NCBI GenBank assembly: GCA_037443425.1
Contig: JBBIOI010000112.1
Location: 1-10,854, forward strand
DNA from: JBBIOI01 sp037443425
GTDB lineage: Bacteria > Desulfobacterota > BSN033 > UBA1163
DNA: 10,854 bases
Direction of reading: 5' to 3'
A program made the translations under genes and the position numbers. The notes beneath the pieces were generated by a model that saw only the letters and a list, made by a program, of their open reading frames with translations, had not been told where the DNA came from and did no database searches. How positions within the stretch are numbered: position 1 is the stretch's first letter; each line of letters opens with the position of its first letter. Positions 1-6,594 of this stretch are shown here, piece by piece.

Positions 1-375
1 CCCAATATGTTTTTCCTTCTTTAGTTAATTTCAGGTAGGATATGCTATTACTTTTACAACCACGCCCCCGATCTTCTTGATGGCATTTTCATAGTTTCTC
101 CTAATCGCTAACTCACTTGGATGCTTATGCCCCTTTTTTATTTCGTATGTGGCGAAGTAATATTTCCCTTCCACCTTGATATTTTTTCCCCTTTCATCTA
201 CAAAATTAGCCTGGTCAAAATCATTTTCCTTACAATTATCGATATAAAAATTCGGCATCCTCGTAAAGAGTGGATGGTCTTTACAGCCCTCTCTATCCTC
301 TTGACCAAACGCACTTCCAATAAAAATAATTCCCAAAGCCCCTAGCAGTAATAATATTGTCCTGTACCTTATCAT
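1..375 (-). pseudogene. OmpA-family paralogue, frameshifted and cut by window edge
   Basis: This is a second copy of the N-terminal part of the OmpA-family gene at 6595-7440. The start is the ATG at 373-375, with GAGGAGG at 383-389 seven bases upstream, the same spacing as in the intact copy. Residues 1-24 form a signal peptide ending near FGQ. By eye, residues 25-104 match the intact paralogue without gaps at about 53 of 80 positions, including both cysteines (C31, C48). The reading frame stops at a TGA (31-33) after 114 residues. A different minus frame over positions 2-37 encodes YLKLTKEGKTYW, matching YLKLRKQDKKYW in the paralogue, so a frameshift lies at roughly 45-75. The rest, possibly including an OmpA domain, is outside the window. 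A sequencing indel is an alternative to true decay. Confidence 0.75.
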
Positions 376-382
376 ATTATTA

Positions 383-389
383 CCTCCTC
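383..389 (-). promoter_or_regulatory. Shine-Dalgarno site deciding the start of the OmpA-like copy
   Basis: GAGGAGG on the minus strand, seven bases before the ATG at 373-375. It favours this start over an upstream in-frame start at 411. The signal peptide also begins at this ATG. Confidence 0.7.
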
Positions 390-411
390 TTAAGTTGTGA
401 TTTAAAACCAA

Positions 412-425
412 TTAAGGAGCCTTAA
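412..425 (-). terminator. Short palindrome between two genes, weak terminator candidate
   Basis: TTAAGG-AG-CCTTAA is a perfect 6-bp inverted repeat, followed on the minus strand by TTGGTTTT. It sits 13 bases after the stop of the vitellogenin-like gene. The stem is short and AT-rich and the T tract is interrupted, so termination would be weak at best. Confidence 0.25.
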
Positions 426-438
426 ATATCTACCTCCC

Positions 439-2424
439 TCACTTGAAATAATCCTGAGGATATTGGGCAATTATATTCTTTGCTGCCTTTCGGACATCTT
501 CTGAAGGGTCTTCTGATGCAGCTTTCTTGACAAGGTTCCGTATTTCTGGAAAAGCTTTGTGAGATTTCCAGAGATTCTCAAGAACTTTTAAACGAACAGA
601 AACATTAGAATCCTTCAGGAATACTTGCTTCTGTGTATTGAACGATGCCTCTGTCATCTCTCTATATCCCAAGGCATTGGCTGCTGCTACTCTTACTGAA
701 CCGTTATTGTCAGAGATGACTGCATCAAGTAGTAATTTCTCCGCCTCCGGTGAATCAATAAAACGAAGGGCATGAAGTGCCGTAGCTCTCAAATCAGGTA
801 AGGGATCTTTTGCCAGCTTAGAAATCTCTTTTAGGGCACGAGCAGAGCCTGAATTACCGATTGCCAGAAGCAATTGTTTTTTTATTTCTGATGAAGATGA
901 CCGTCTGAGCTCTTCGATAAAACGGTCGACTATCTTCCCAGCCCTTTCAGGGGCGAAAACACTTATCCTTCTCGCCTGGGCACCCAAGGCAAGCTGGGCC
1001 ATGGCTCGAATGTCCGGATCTTTAGAGTCAAACGCCAGATTTCTCAGCGCCTCTTCTGCCTCTTTTGTTGGCTCACTAACAGTAGCTAAGGGATTTATAA
1101 GCATAAAAAGGGCATCTCTATCCTTCGAATGGGCTTTAATAGCTTTCACAAGAGCTGCCTGTGCCTTGTGATGACCTATCGTGCTAAGGGCTTTTGGAAT
1201 GAGGCTCATCGTCAGGCTCTTTGGGGATGCTTGGCTCAAAACATTTCCGAGAGTCTCACAGGATTCAGGGTCGAGGTAGATGAGTGATTTGAGTTTGAGG
1301 TAAAATTCTGTTGAGTTAAAATCATGGGGAGCTTCAGATTCAGCCCTTTTGAGTTCAGCTAACAGGCTTTCAAGCGTAGCCTCCCCCAACTGCCTTTCAT
1401 GGATTGAAGCCTCTACTTTTTCAGGAGAAGGTTTAACAAAGAGAGAAGTTATGGGTGTTGATTTCTCCCTGGTTAGGAATAAATTTCTTAATGAAGTAAC
1501 TTCAGAAGACTTAAGAACATCCTTTCTTAGAAATTCTAAGGATAAACTATTTGTAACATGCCCGACCTTCTTGTTCTGAATAAGGATAGTTTGTGATTCT
1601 GACCCTCTTAAAGAAGAAAGCACACCACCTACTGAATCAAAAATTGCTATGAACTCTCCCTTTGGAATGATCGTTTTAGATATTTCAAGCTGCCCTTTTT
1701 TCTCTTTTGGACGATCCTCCAGATAATGGGTCTTCCTCTTACAGAATGATCTCACAGAAGTTGTTGAGGCTTTTATATCCTCAGCCTTACAAATCTGATA
1801 AATTGCAATATATTTCCCGCTTGGGTCTTCTTCCTGCACTTCCCATTTATCGCCCTCAGGCACCTGCTCCAGAGGGAAAACAAATTGGGTCAACGAAAGG
1901 ATTGCCCTTGCATAACTCTGTGAAAGATCTCCCATACGAGGATCCATTAGAACAGAATGGATTTTCCCCTGAGGTGTAACATTAGCGAAGATTTCCCTCT
2001 CCAGTCCAGATCTCACGGTCTCAGCCTGTAGTTTATCTTGATACTGATTTGCAATTAAGGTTACATGGAGATTTCCCATCCTGTAAACTACAAGGTAACC
2101 GTCTCCTTTCTTTTCAAGTATCGTCATAGTTAACTCGCCCTTTACACTTGTTTCAAATGAGAAGGCAAGGCCTGAGGGCATATCTTTTCCTTTTGGTTCC
2201 GAAGACTTTAAATCTCCAAACAGAACTCGGAAATCAGAAGAGGAGGAGCTACTGTAGTTAAGCTTATATGTGATATATTCTCCTGTAGTCCAATTATAAA
2301 GGTAGGGAATGCTGTTGCCGAGAGGCGTGGCTGAATGTCCATCTTGCATCTCGGAACAGACTGTTATCCACAGGATACATATAAAGATAAATACAAAGAA
2401 GGATAATCGCTGAAGCCTTTTCAT
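439..2424 (-). CDS. Secreted vitellogenin-N/lipid-transfer-like protein with C-terminal HEAT repeats
   Basis: 661 residues. Residues 7-22 are strongly hydrophobic, a signal peptide or anchor. Cleavage could follow HSA32; C23 lies in a poor lipobox (ITVC). Residues about 36-300 look beta-rich and carry landmarks of the vitellogenin N-terminal module: WTTGEYITYKL near 45-54, GKIHSVLMDPR then ARAILSLTQF near 153-181, and W-E-V-Q-E-E-D-P-S-G near 194-203. Residues about 350-500 are helical, with PTKEAEEALRNL then IRAMAQLALGA near 452-482, recalling the vitellogenin helical superhelix. Residues about 510-655 are HEAT/PBS-lyase-like repeats (LRATALHAL, VRVAAANALG, VRLKVLENL, VRKAAKNII). In animals such modules bind and transfer lipid; here a periplasmic or surface lipid role is inference. 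It lies 57 bp after the crystallin-type gene, probably in one transcript. A generic HEAT-scaffold protein is the alternative. Confidence 0.7.
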   Translation of the reverse strand: MKRLQRLSFFVFIFICILWITVCSEMQDGHSATPLGNSIPYLYNWTTGEYITYKLNYSSSSSSDFRVLFGDLKSSEPKGKDMPSGLAFSFETSVKGELTMTILEKKGDGYLVVYRMGNLHVTLIANQYQDKLQAETVRSGLEREIFANVTPQGKIHSVLMDPRMGDLSQSYARAILSLTQFVFPLEQVPEGDKWEVQEEDPSGKYIAIYQICKAEDIKASTTSVRSFCKRKTHYLEDRPKEKKGQLEISKTIIPKGEFIAIFDSVGGVLSSLRGSESQTILIQNKKVGHVTNSLSLEFLRKDVLKSSEVTSLRNLFLTREKSTPITSLFVKPSPEKVEASIHERQLGEATLESLLAELKRAESEAPHDFNSTEFYLKLKSLIYLDPESCETLGNVLSQASPKSLTMSLIPKALSTIGHHKAQAALVKAIKAHSKDRDALFMLINPLATVSEPTKEAEEALRNLAFDSKDPDIRAMAQLALGAQARRISVFAPERAGKIVDRFIEELRRSSSSEIKKQLLLAIGNSGSARALKEISKLAKDPLPDLRATALHALRFIDSPEAEKLLLDAVISDNNGSVRVAAANALGYREMTEASFNTQKQVFLKDSNVSVRLKVLENLWKSHKAFPEIRNLVKKAASEDPSEDVRKAAKNIIAQYPQDYFK

Positions 2425-2481
2425 CCTTAATCCCTGTCTTCTACTAAAATGAATCTTTTTCCTTATATTATCAAAATCTCT

Positions 2482-4560
2482 TTACCAAGGCCTCCCAAGC
2501 AACTTTGGATCGCTGACATTTAAGAATATCTTCAGTGAAGAAACCTTTCTGCTCAACTCTCGAGGAAGGATAAATTCGCCCCCGGAAGGCCCTGACCTAA
2601 ATTTTATAGATCGACCTTTATAATTATCGTGCTCAAAAAGTTCAACCTCAATATATCCCCATGGGGGGGACTGAGGATTAATCCTCGGTATAACCACTCT
2701 TGTAGCATCGTCATTATAAGGAACATTGGGATGGTATGTAACTCCAGTCTTACAGGAGAAACTATTGACGTTCTGGCTACCGTCATGAACATATCTGAAT
2801 GTGGTATTATTCCCTATCAGCAAGACTCCGATAGGATTCTCCATGGCCTTAGGAAACACAATAATAGAAGAGACTCTGTCATTGAATTGATATCTTTTTA
2901 AATCAGGGACAGATTCATTAAGAAGGATGTACCTACCACTATATGAGACATGTTCAAATAGAATAACTGAAACATTTTTACCAACTTTCACAGAACTTAT
3001 CATATCATTCATTCCTAATTGACTAAGAGCCGGTTCCATTACCTGACACTGTCCTGGTGCAATGGTATAACCGCGGTATTTACCACGGTAATTATCATGC
3101 TCATAAATTGTTACCTGCCAGGCATCTGGTTCATCCTTCGGTCGAACTGGAACATTATAACTGATAGGTCCGATTACATACCCATCATAGGTAAATCCAT
3201 CCCAGCTAAAGATAGTCCATTTCCATGTATCGCTATCAATATAGTAGTCAACTGTAACATAGGCATATATCTCTCCGCTAAGGGTATTGATTGTGTTTTG
3301 AGCGAAATACTCATAAAAGAAGTATGGCTGGGGACGATCAAATCCTATCCCTGCCATTGCACTCAGATTAAGATAATCATTTAATAGGGTTAATTTTGCT
3401 CCAACCCCAGCTTCAACATCAACAACAAGAAGCCAGACATTTAATCCTGCTTGTCCATAGGCATTCGTCTCTAAAAATGGCACGAATTTAGCTTTAATGC
3501 TAGCTGGGTCCAGGTAGATACCAAATCTAATCCCTGCCCTTCCTTGAAATCCAAGCGTCACATTAATAGAAAATGGACCCAATTCAACCACTGGTATTTT
3601 GACGCTTTCATCAACTCCTATAAATTGTTCCCCCTCTATTACAGGAAGTGGTGCCTTCCCTCTCTTATCTATTGGTGCAAAAAGATCATCACCTAAGGCT
3701 GTAACCTGTAGAAAAGCATGCGTATCCTTATTTAGATCAGTGGTTGGTCCATCCACTTCTCCTTTTATACTGAGAACGGTCCATTCGTTATTAAATATGA
3801 CAGCTGTTGCACGTCCTTCTGCATATGCCTCCATTTTATCTTTATCAGCATAAAACTTTATGCGCCCATGAATACCAGCGGCAAAAAGATCCCTGTCTCC
3901 CCAGTAATCATCGTACCGCTCTTCCTTGTTAATCGGTTGCGGAATCGTATCTGATAAAGAGGGCTGAATTTCTTTGAGACTCTGAGTTATGGTGGGCATT
4001 AGTTGAAGGCGTTGGACGTGTATCGCCTGCATATTGGCAAATTTAGGAGCAATCAATTTAAATTGTGTAACAGGACGGTATTTACGTATGCTATCTTGAC
4101 GCTGTCTTTGAAGTAGGTCTTGTTTTATGATCGACTCATTAATCACAATTGGTGTTTTTACAGGACGTCGAAGTGAGTAACCTAGGGCATTGTACTGCTG
4201 TTCAAGTTTATTTATTTCTTCGAGTAATTGTCTTCCTGTAATTCTCCTACCGCTTTTAAGGGTGATAACCTCATCTGGAGAAATAGTGAGGCCTGCCTTA
4301 GATGGATGTGTTTTAGGATGGCGCAATTCTTGTATAGTAAAAGGTCTGAATTGGATTGGTTGTAATTTGTTGACCTTGATGGTAGCGGGTTTTAATTGAA
4401 CATTGATGGGTGGGTGTTTGATTACTAAACTTGGTTGAATTCTGGGTAAAGGAGCATCAAGATTCTTGAATTGAATAGGCTGTATCTGTGCCCAAACATA
4501 TGCTCCTGTAAATATAACAATAAAAAAAGATAGAATAAGAAATATTTTTGTTTTTCTCAT
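2482..4560 (-). CDS. Large secreted protein with C-terminal calcium-binding beta-gamma-crystallin motifs
   Basis: 692 residues. The signal peptide is residues 1-24 (cleavage VWA/QIQ). The ATG at 4560 follows a good SD (GAGGTG). Residues 25-90 are rich in proline and glutamine, with QPIQF at 27-31 and again at 67-71. Residues 95-130 look like a short helix (ITGRQLLEEINKLEQQYNALG). Residues about 215-475 are beta-rich with alternating hydrophobic and glycine positions; I do not recognise this domain. The C-terminus holds Greek-key motifs: YEHDNYRG at 486-493 with NDMISS at 518-523, FEHVSYSG near 535-542 with NDRVSS at 560-565, and FEHDNYKG at 642-649 with a degenerate SRKVSS. A degenerate NDDATR near 616-621 may mark a fourth motif. 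N/D-N/D-x-x-S/T-S is the known Ca-binding clamp of this family, so the first pair should bind calcium. The gene follows a promoter candidate and precedes the vitellogenin-like gene. Confidence 0.8.
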   Translation of the reverse strand: MRKTKIFLILSFFIVIFTGAYVWAQIQPIQFKNLDAPLPRIQPSLVIKHPPINVQLKPATIKVNKLQPIQFRPFTIQELRHPKTHPSKAGLTISPDEVITLKSGRRITGRQLLEEINKLEQQYNALGYSLRRPVKTPIVINESIIKQDLLQRQRQDSIRKYRPVTQFKLIAPKFANMQAIHVQRLQLMPTITQSLKEIQPSLSDTIPQPINKEERYDDYWGDRDLFAAGIHGRIKFYADKDKMEAYAEGRATAVIFNNEWTVLSIKGEVDGPTTDLNKDTHAFLQVTALGDDLFAPIDKRGKAPLPVIEGEQFIGVDESVKIPVVELGPFSINVTLGFQGRAGIRFGIYLDPASIKAKFVPFLETNAYGQAGLNVWLLVVDVEAGVGAKLTLLNDYLNLSAMAGIGFDRPQPYFFYEYFAQNTINTLSGEIYAYVTVDYYIDSDTWKWTIFSWDGFTYDGYVIGPISYNVPVRPKDEPDAWQVTIYEHDNYRGKYRGYTIAPGQCQVMEPALSQLGMNDMISSVKVGKNVSVILFEHVSYSGRYILLNESVPDLKRYQFNDRVSSIIVFPKAMENPIGVLLIGNNTTFRYVHDGSQNVNSFSCKTGVTYHPNVPYNDDATRVVIPRINPQSPPWGYIEVELFEHDNYKGRSIKFRSGPSGGEFILPRELSRKVSSLKIFLNVSDPKLLGRPW

Positions 4561-4589
4561 AAGATCACCTCTCTACGATAATTTATTTC

Positions 4590-4619
4590 CTTATAACAAA
4601 AAAATTTTACCTATTACAA
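4590..4619 (-). promoter_or_regulatory. Sigma-70-type promoter candidate for the crystallin-type gene
   Basis: Minus strand: TTGTAA (4614-4619) as -35, an 18-bp AT-rich spacer, and TATAAG (4590-4595) as -10. Transcription would begin near 4583, about 22 bases before the ATG at 4560, leaving room for the GAGGTG ribosome-binding site. AT-rich sequence produces such matches by chance. Confidence 0.4.
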
Positions 4620-4674
4620 GTTTTTTCTTTTTGACGCAATATGTAAGAAAAATATTCAAATGAATTTAATGTTT

Positions 4675-4751
4675 ATCTAAATTGAGCGATTCAAGTTAAT
4701 CATTTCTATGCGAAGCCGAAGCAATCTCAACCACATTCACTCAATTTAGAT
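4675..4751. repeat. 12-bp perfect inverted repeat enclosing a dispersed-repeat-like core
   Basis: Arms atctaaattgag (4675-4686) and ctcaatttagat (4740-4751) are perfect reverse complements 53 bp apart. The core contains gcgaagccgaagcaatctca at 4710-4729. From memory this resembles the short 'attgcgagcgaagcgaagcaatctc' repeats scattered between genes in many bacterial genomes. The structure could be a small non-autonomous element or a long-loop hairpin. No T tract of the rho-independent kind follows it. Confidence 0.45.
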
Positions 4752-4869
4752 TTATTTTTCTTGCCTTCTCCTTTAGATTCATTTCTATATACCTTTTATT
4801 TCTCTTTCTTTCAAGAGCATGAACAATGAGAAAGACCAGAAAAGAAAAATACAATAAAAAGACATCCAT
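4741..4869 (-). CDS. Possible small membrane protein, 42 residues
   Basis: The ATG at 4867-4869 opens a 42-codon frame ending in a TGA at 4741-4743. The peptide has one hydrophobic segment (residues 4-18, FLLYFSFLVFLIVHA) followed by a very basic, charged tail (ERKRNKR, then KEKARK). That is the usual layout of small single-pass membrane proteins with a cytoplasmic C-terminus. It begins 11 bases after the end of the decayed coding remnant at 4881-5116. The upstream sequence (GCAGAG) is only a weak ribosome-binding site, and the last codons lie in the right arm of the inverted repeat. AT-rich DNA can give hydrophobic frames by chance, so this is tentative. Confidence 0.3.
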   Translation of the reverse strand: MDVFLLYFSFLVFLIVHALERKRNKRYIEMNLKEKARKINLN

Positions 4870-4880
4870 CTCTGCTTTTC

Positions 4881-5116
4881 TTACTTTCCCAAGGGTATCT
4901 TAGGTATTTGTGGCACCTGTAGAATTTATGGAGTCTCAAATTTCTGAGGAGTTTCAGTAAACAAAGTTTTTTCATCCTTTCCATATCCTAAAAGAACCAT
5001 CTCAAATTTTATTTGACCATCTCATGAGAAGAAACATCATTGTTGATCCGGGTATCAACAAGTCCTTCTTGAGCATGATACTGTATGTGCTTCGCTTTGA
5101 ACTTCCCGGAAGGCCC
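4881..5116 (-). pseudogene. Decayed coding remnant, C-terminal part of an unrecognised protein
   Basis: Two overlapping minus frames read as one protein-like stretch of about 75 codons. The first frame, from 5116, gives GKFKAKHIQYHAQEGLVDTR and then NNDVSSHE. At about 5021-5023 the coding sense moves to another frame: DGQIKFEMVLLGYGKDEKTL, then FTETPQKFETP. An in-frame TAA (4926-4928), which would be CAA before a single C-to-T change, is followed by ILQVPQIPKIPLGK and a final TAA at 4881-4883. The start is missing, and the 5' end abuts the preceding gene's tail, in its frame but after two stops. The charge pattern and proline-rich tail look like real coding sequence. I do not recognise the family. 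A single sequencing indel could explain the shift but not the nonsense codon. Confidence 0.5.
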
Positions 5117-5137
5117 TTAGGTTTTCAGACCTTTATT

Positions 5138-6253
5138 TTATCCTCCGAGGATCTTAGAGAGAAATAACACCTGTTTGTATTTCCATCCACTTTGAACCAC
5201 AACATTCACGATTGGGTTCTTTAGCTCATCGTAACTGAATTTATATTCATAGACTTTGTCAAAAGTGAATCCACCGTCTTTAAAGATCAATCCGTATTGT
5301 TTTTCGAATTCCCATTGCCAAAGGGTTACACCTCTGGAGAAGAACGTATCGAATGAAAAAGCTGTTTTCAGTCCATCAGCCGTTGCCTTCACAGACTTCG
5401 TGATATCAATGGCACGACACGTTTTCTCATGCTCGGAGAGTTTCAATCGGATCACTTGAACCTTCGTGACCTTATTTAGGGTCATCAGCCCCGCCCATTT
5501 GGCATCGGCCAGTCTCCAGACTACATCAATCTTTCCATCCTTTCTCTCAAATACATAAAATGGGACATCCATTTCGTTAAGAGAGAGGAGGCGGCGCCTC
5601 AACTCTGATTCGCTTAAAGCCGTAATTTCGGGTTTTGGCTCAACCACGGTTGCCCAGCCCAGTATCCTATTCCAGATGGGAAACTGAAGGGCGGCATAGA
5701 CAAGAATGAAAATCACAATATAAGACCAATATCTACCTTTTTGAAAAATATCGGTGAGGATGTTCGCCTTTTGATTGGGAGTGACCAGGCCAGACTCTTC
5801 AAATATCTTATTAAGGCTTTCTTCATTCTTTGCTTCACCATGCAAAATGATTTCATCAATTAGCTTTATACAGCCCCATACTCCAGCCTCTGGTTTTTTA
5901 TAGTTGTGATAGCTGGGACCAGAGGATTGGTGAATTCCAATTCCCTGTGTAACCTTTTTAGCATAGCTCTCAAAGACAGATTTTGCCTCCTTTTTGTTTC
6001 CACAAATCAGGAGCCAGATCTTCCGATCTTCATCCCAACCTACAATGCCATTGAGAGCCCCAGGATAATTGAATGTTTTTTTGTTAAAACCAGACAATAT
6101 CTTTTCTTTATTTTTAATAGCCTCCTTATCTAAGACAAACTCAGTGGGTGCTAAAAAAGCGCATAGGAATAGCAAGCCAAGAGGAATAAGGATGGTTCCA
6201 AAAAGGCAGATTAATGCAATGAATTTCTTCTTCCCTTGCTTAAAAGATTGCAC
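5138..6253 (-). CDS. Membrane protein with two TM segments, unknown function
   Basis: 371 residues from the GTG at 6251-6253, chosen because GGAG (6263-6266) lies nine bases upstream. A TTG at 6268 would add five residues but has no usable site before it. TM1 covers about residues 11-35 (ALICLFGTILIPLGLLFLC). Residues 36-170 form a mixed alpha/beta soluble region with KIWLLICGNKKEAKSVFE near 78-95. TM2 covers about 175-194 (YWSYIVIFILVYAALQF). Residues 215-371 form a C-terminal soluble domain with ELRRRLLSLN, then DVVWRLADAKWAGLM near 243-257, and an aromatic-rich end. No catalytic motif is apparent and I do not recognise the family. The gene overlaps the end of the Yip1-like gene by 14 bp, implying translational coupling when that gene was intact. 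Downstream lies a decayed remnant. Confidence 0.75.
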   Translation of the reverse strand: MQSFKQGKKKFIALICLFGTILIPLGLLFLCAFLAPTEFVLDKEAIKNKEKILSGFNKKTFNYPGALNGIVGWDEDRKIWLLICGNKKEAKSVFESYAKKVTQGIGIHQSSGPSYHNYKKPEAGVWGCIKLIDEIILHGEAKNEESLNKIFEESGLVTPNQKANILTDIFQKGRYWSYIVIFILVYAALQFPIWNRILGWATVVEPKPEITALSESELRRRLLSLNEMDVPFYVFERKDGKIDVVWRLADAKWAGLMTLNKVTKVQVIRLKLSEHEKTCRAIDITKSVKATADGLKTAFSFDTFFSRGVTLWQWEFEKQYGLIFKDGGFTFDKVYEYKFSYDELKNPIVNVVVQSGWKYKQVLFLSKILGG

Positions 6254-6576
6254 CAGAGATAGCTCCAATCACTATATTTACTACAAAACTCTGGATAATC
6301 ACAATGGCAACGTAACCAATGAATTTCTCCTTCGGTGTTTCCATTAAAGTGGGAAGCCCGAGACAGAAAAGGTAAATTCCGTATAGCGCTGACAAGAATG
6401 CGAGAATGGAAAGTGGAAGGATGATGTAAAAAATTCCGCCAACCCACCGTCATAGCCACCATATAAACCATAAACCCCAACAAGGGATAAGATATAAAGT
6501 AGTATTGCGTGGCCAAATGCCTTCCAATTCCCCAACGAATGTCTTTTTTTTCGAAACTATTCCTTAATCCTATCAC
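6240..6576 (-). pseudogene. Decayed Yip1-family membrane protein gene
   Basis: The C-terminal 68 codons (6446 down to the TAA at 6240-6242) read cleanly as a Yip1 domain end: WVGGIFYIILPL, then LYGIYLFCLGLPTLMETPKE, then IGYVAIVIIQ and VIGAISGAIF. The block G-x-x-x-Y-L-x-x-L-G-L-P-x-L-M-x-T-P-x-E-K is characteristic of YIP1 proteins, which are integral membrane proteins. Upstream coding sense is split over other frames: KAFGHAILLYILSLVGVYG in one frame (about 6470-6525) and MVYMVAMT in another. Compared with the family, the N-terminal region and the stretch between the second and third helices are missing. At least two frame changes are needed, one next to eight T residues at 6543-6550. It starts right after the OmpA gene, where a dispersed-repeat-like sequence lies (6573-6594). 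Confidence 0.7.
6263..6266 (-). promoter_or_regulatory. Ribosome-binding site for the GTG start at 6253
   Basis: GGAG on the minus strand with a nine-base spacer to the GTG at 6251-6253. It lies inside the last codons of the overlapping Yip1-like gene, whose TAA is at 6240-6242. Confidence 0.45.
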
Positions 6577-6594
6577 CCTGAGCCTGTCAGAGAG
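6573..6594. repeat. Dispersed-repeat-like segment after the OmpA gene
   Basis: tcaccctgagcctgtcagag lies directly after the OmpA stop codon. From memory it resembles the 'tcaccctgagcctgtcgaag' intergenic repeat common in several bacterial phyla. Only one copy is visible here, so repeat status rests on recall. Confidence 0.35.

Noticed and set aside
121..345. Plus-strand open frame of 74 codons
   Set aside because: It lies antisense to the OmpA-like copy, whose paralogue match and RBS support the minus strand; no ribosome-binding site or protein-like features are seen.
439..2424. Lipoprotein assignment for the vitellogenin-like protein based on C23
   Set aside because: The residues before the cysteine (ITV) do not fit a lipobox well; a cleavable signal peptide or an anchor is equally possible.
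3019..3384. Plus-strand open frame of 121 codons
   Set aside because: It is fully antisense to the crystallin-type gene, whose signal peptide and motifs establish the coding strand; this is a mirror frame.
5040..5061. Hairpin TTGTTGAT-6-ATCAACAA as a terminator for the 5138 gene
   Set aside because: It has no following T tract in either direction and falls inside the coding remnant at 4881-5116, so it is probably a chance palindrome.
6211..6576. A single 121-residue minus-strand protein
   Set aside because: Its first part covers fragments of the Yip1-like gene in a wrong frame, and its last 70 residues are the out-of-frame reading of a clear Yip1 C-terminus.
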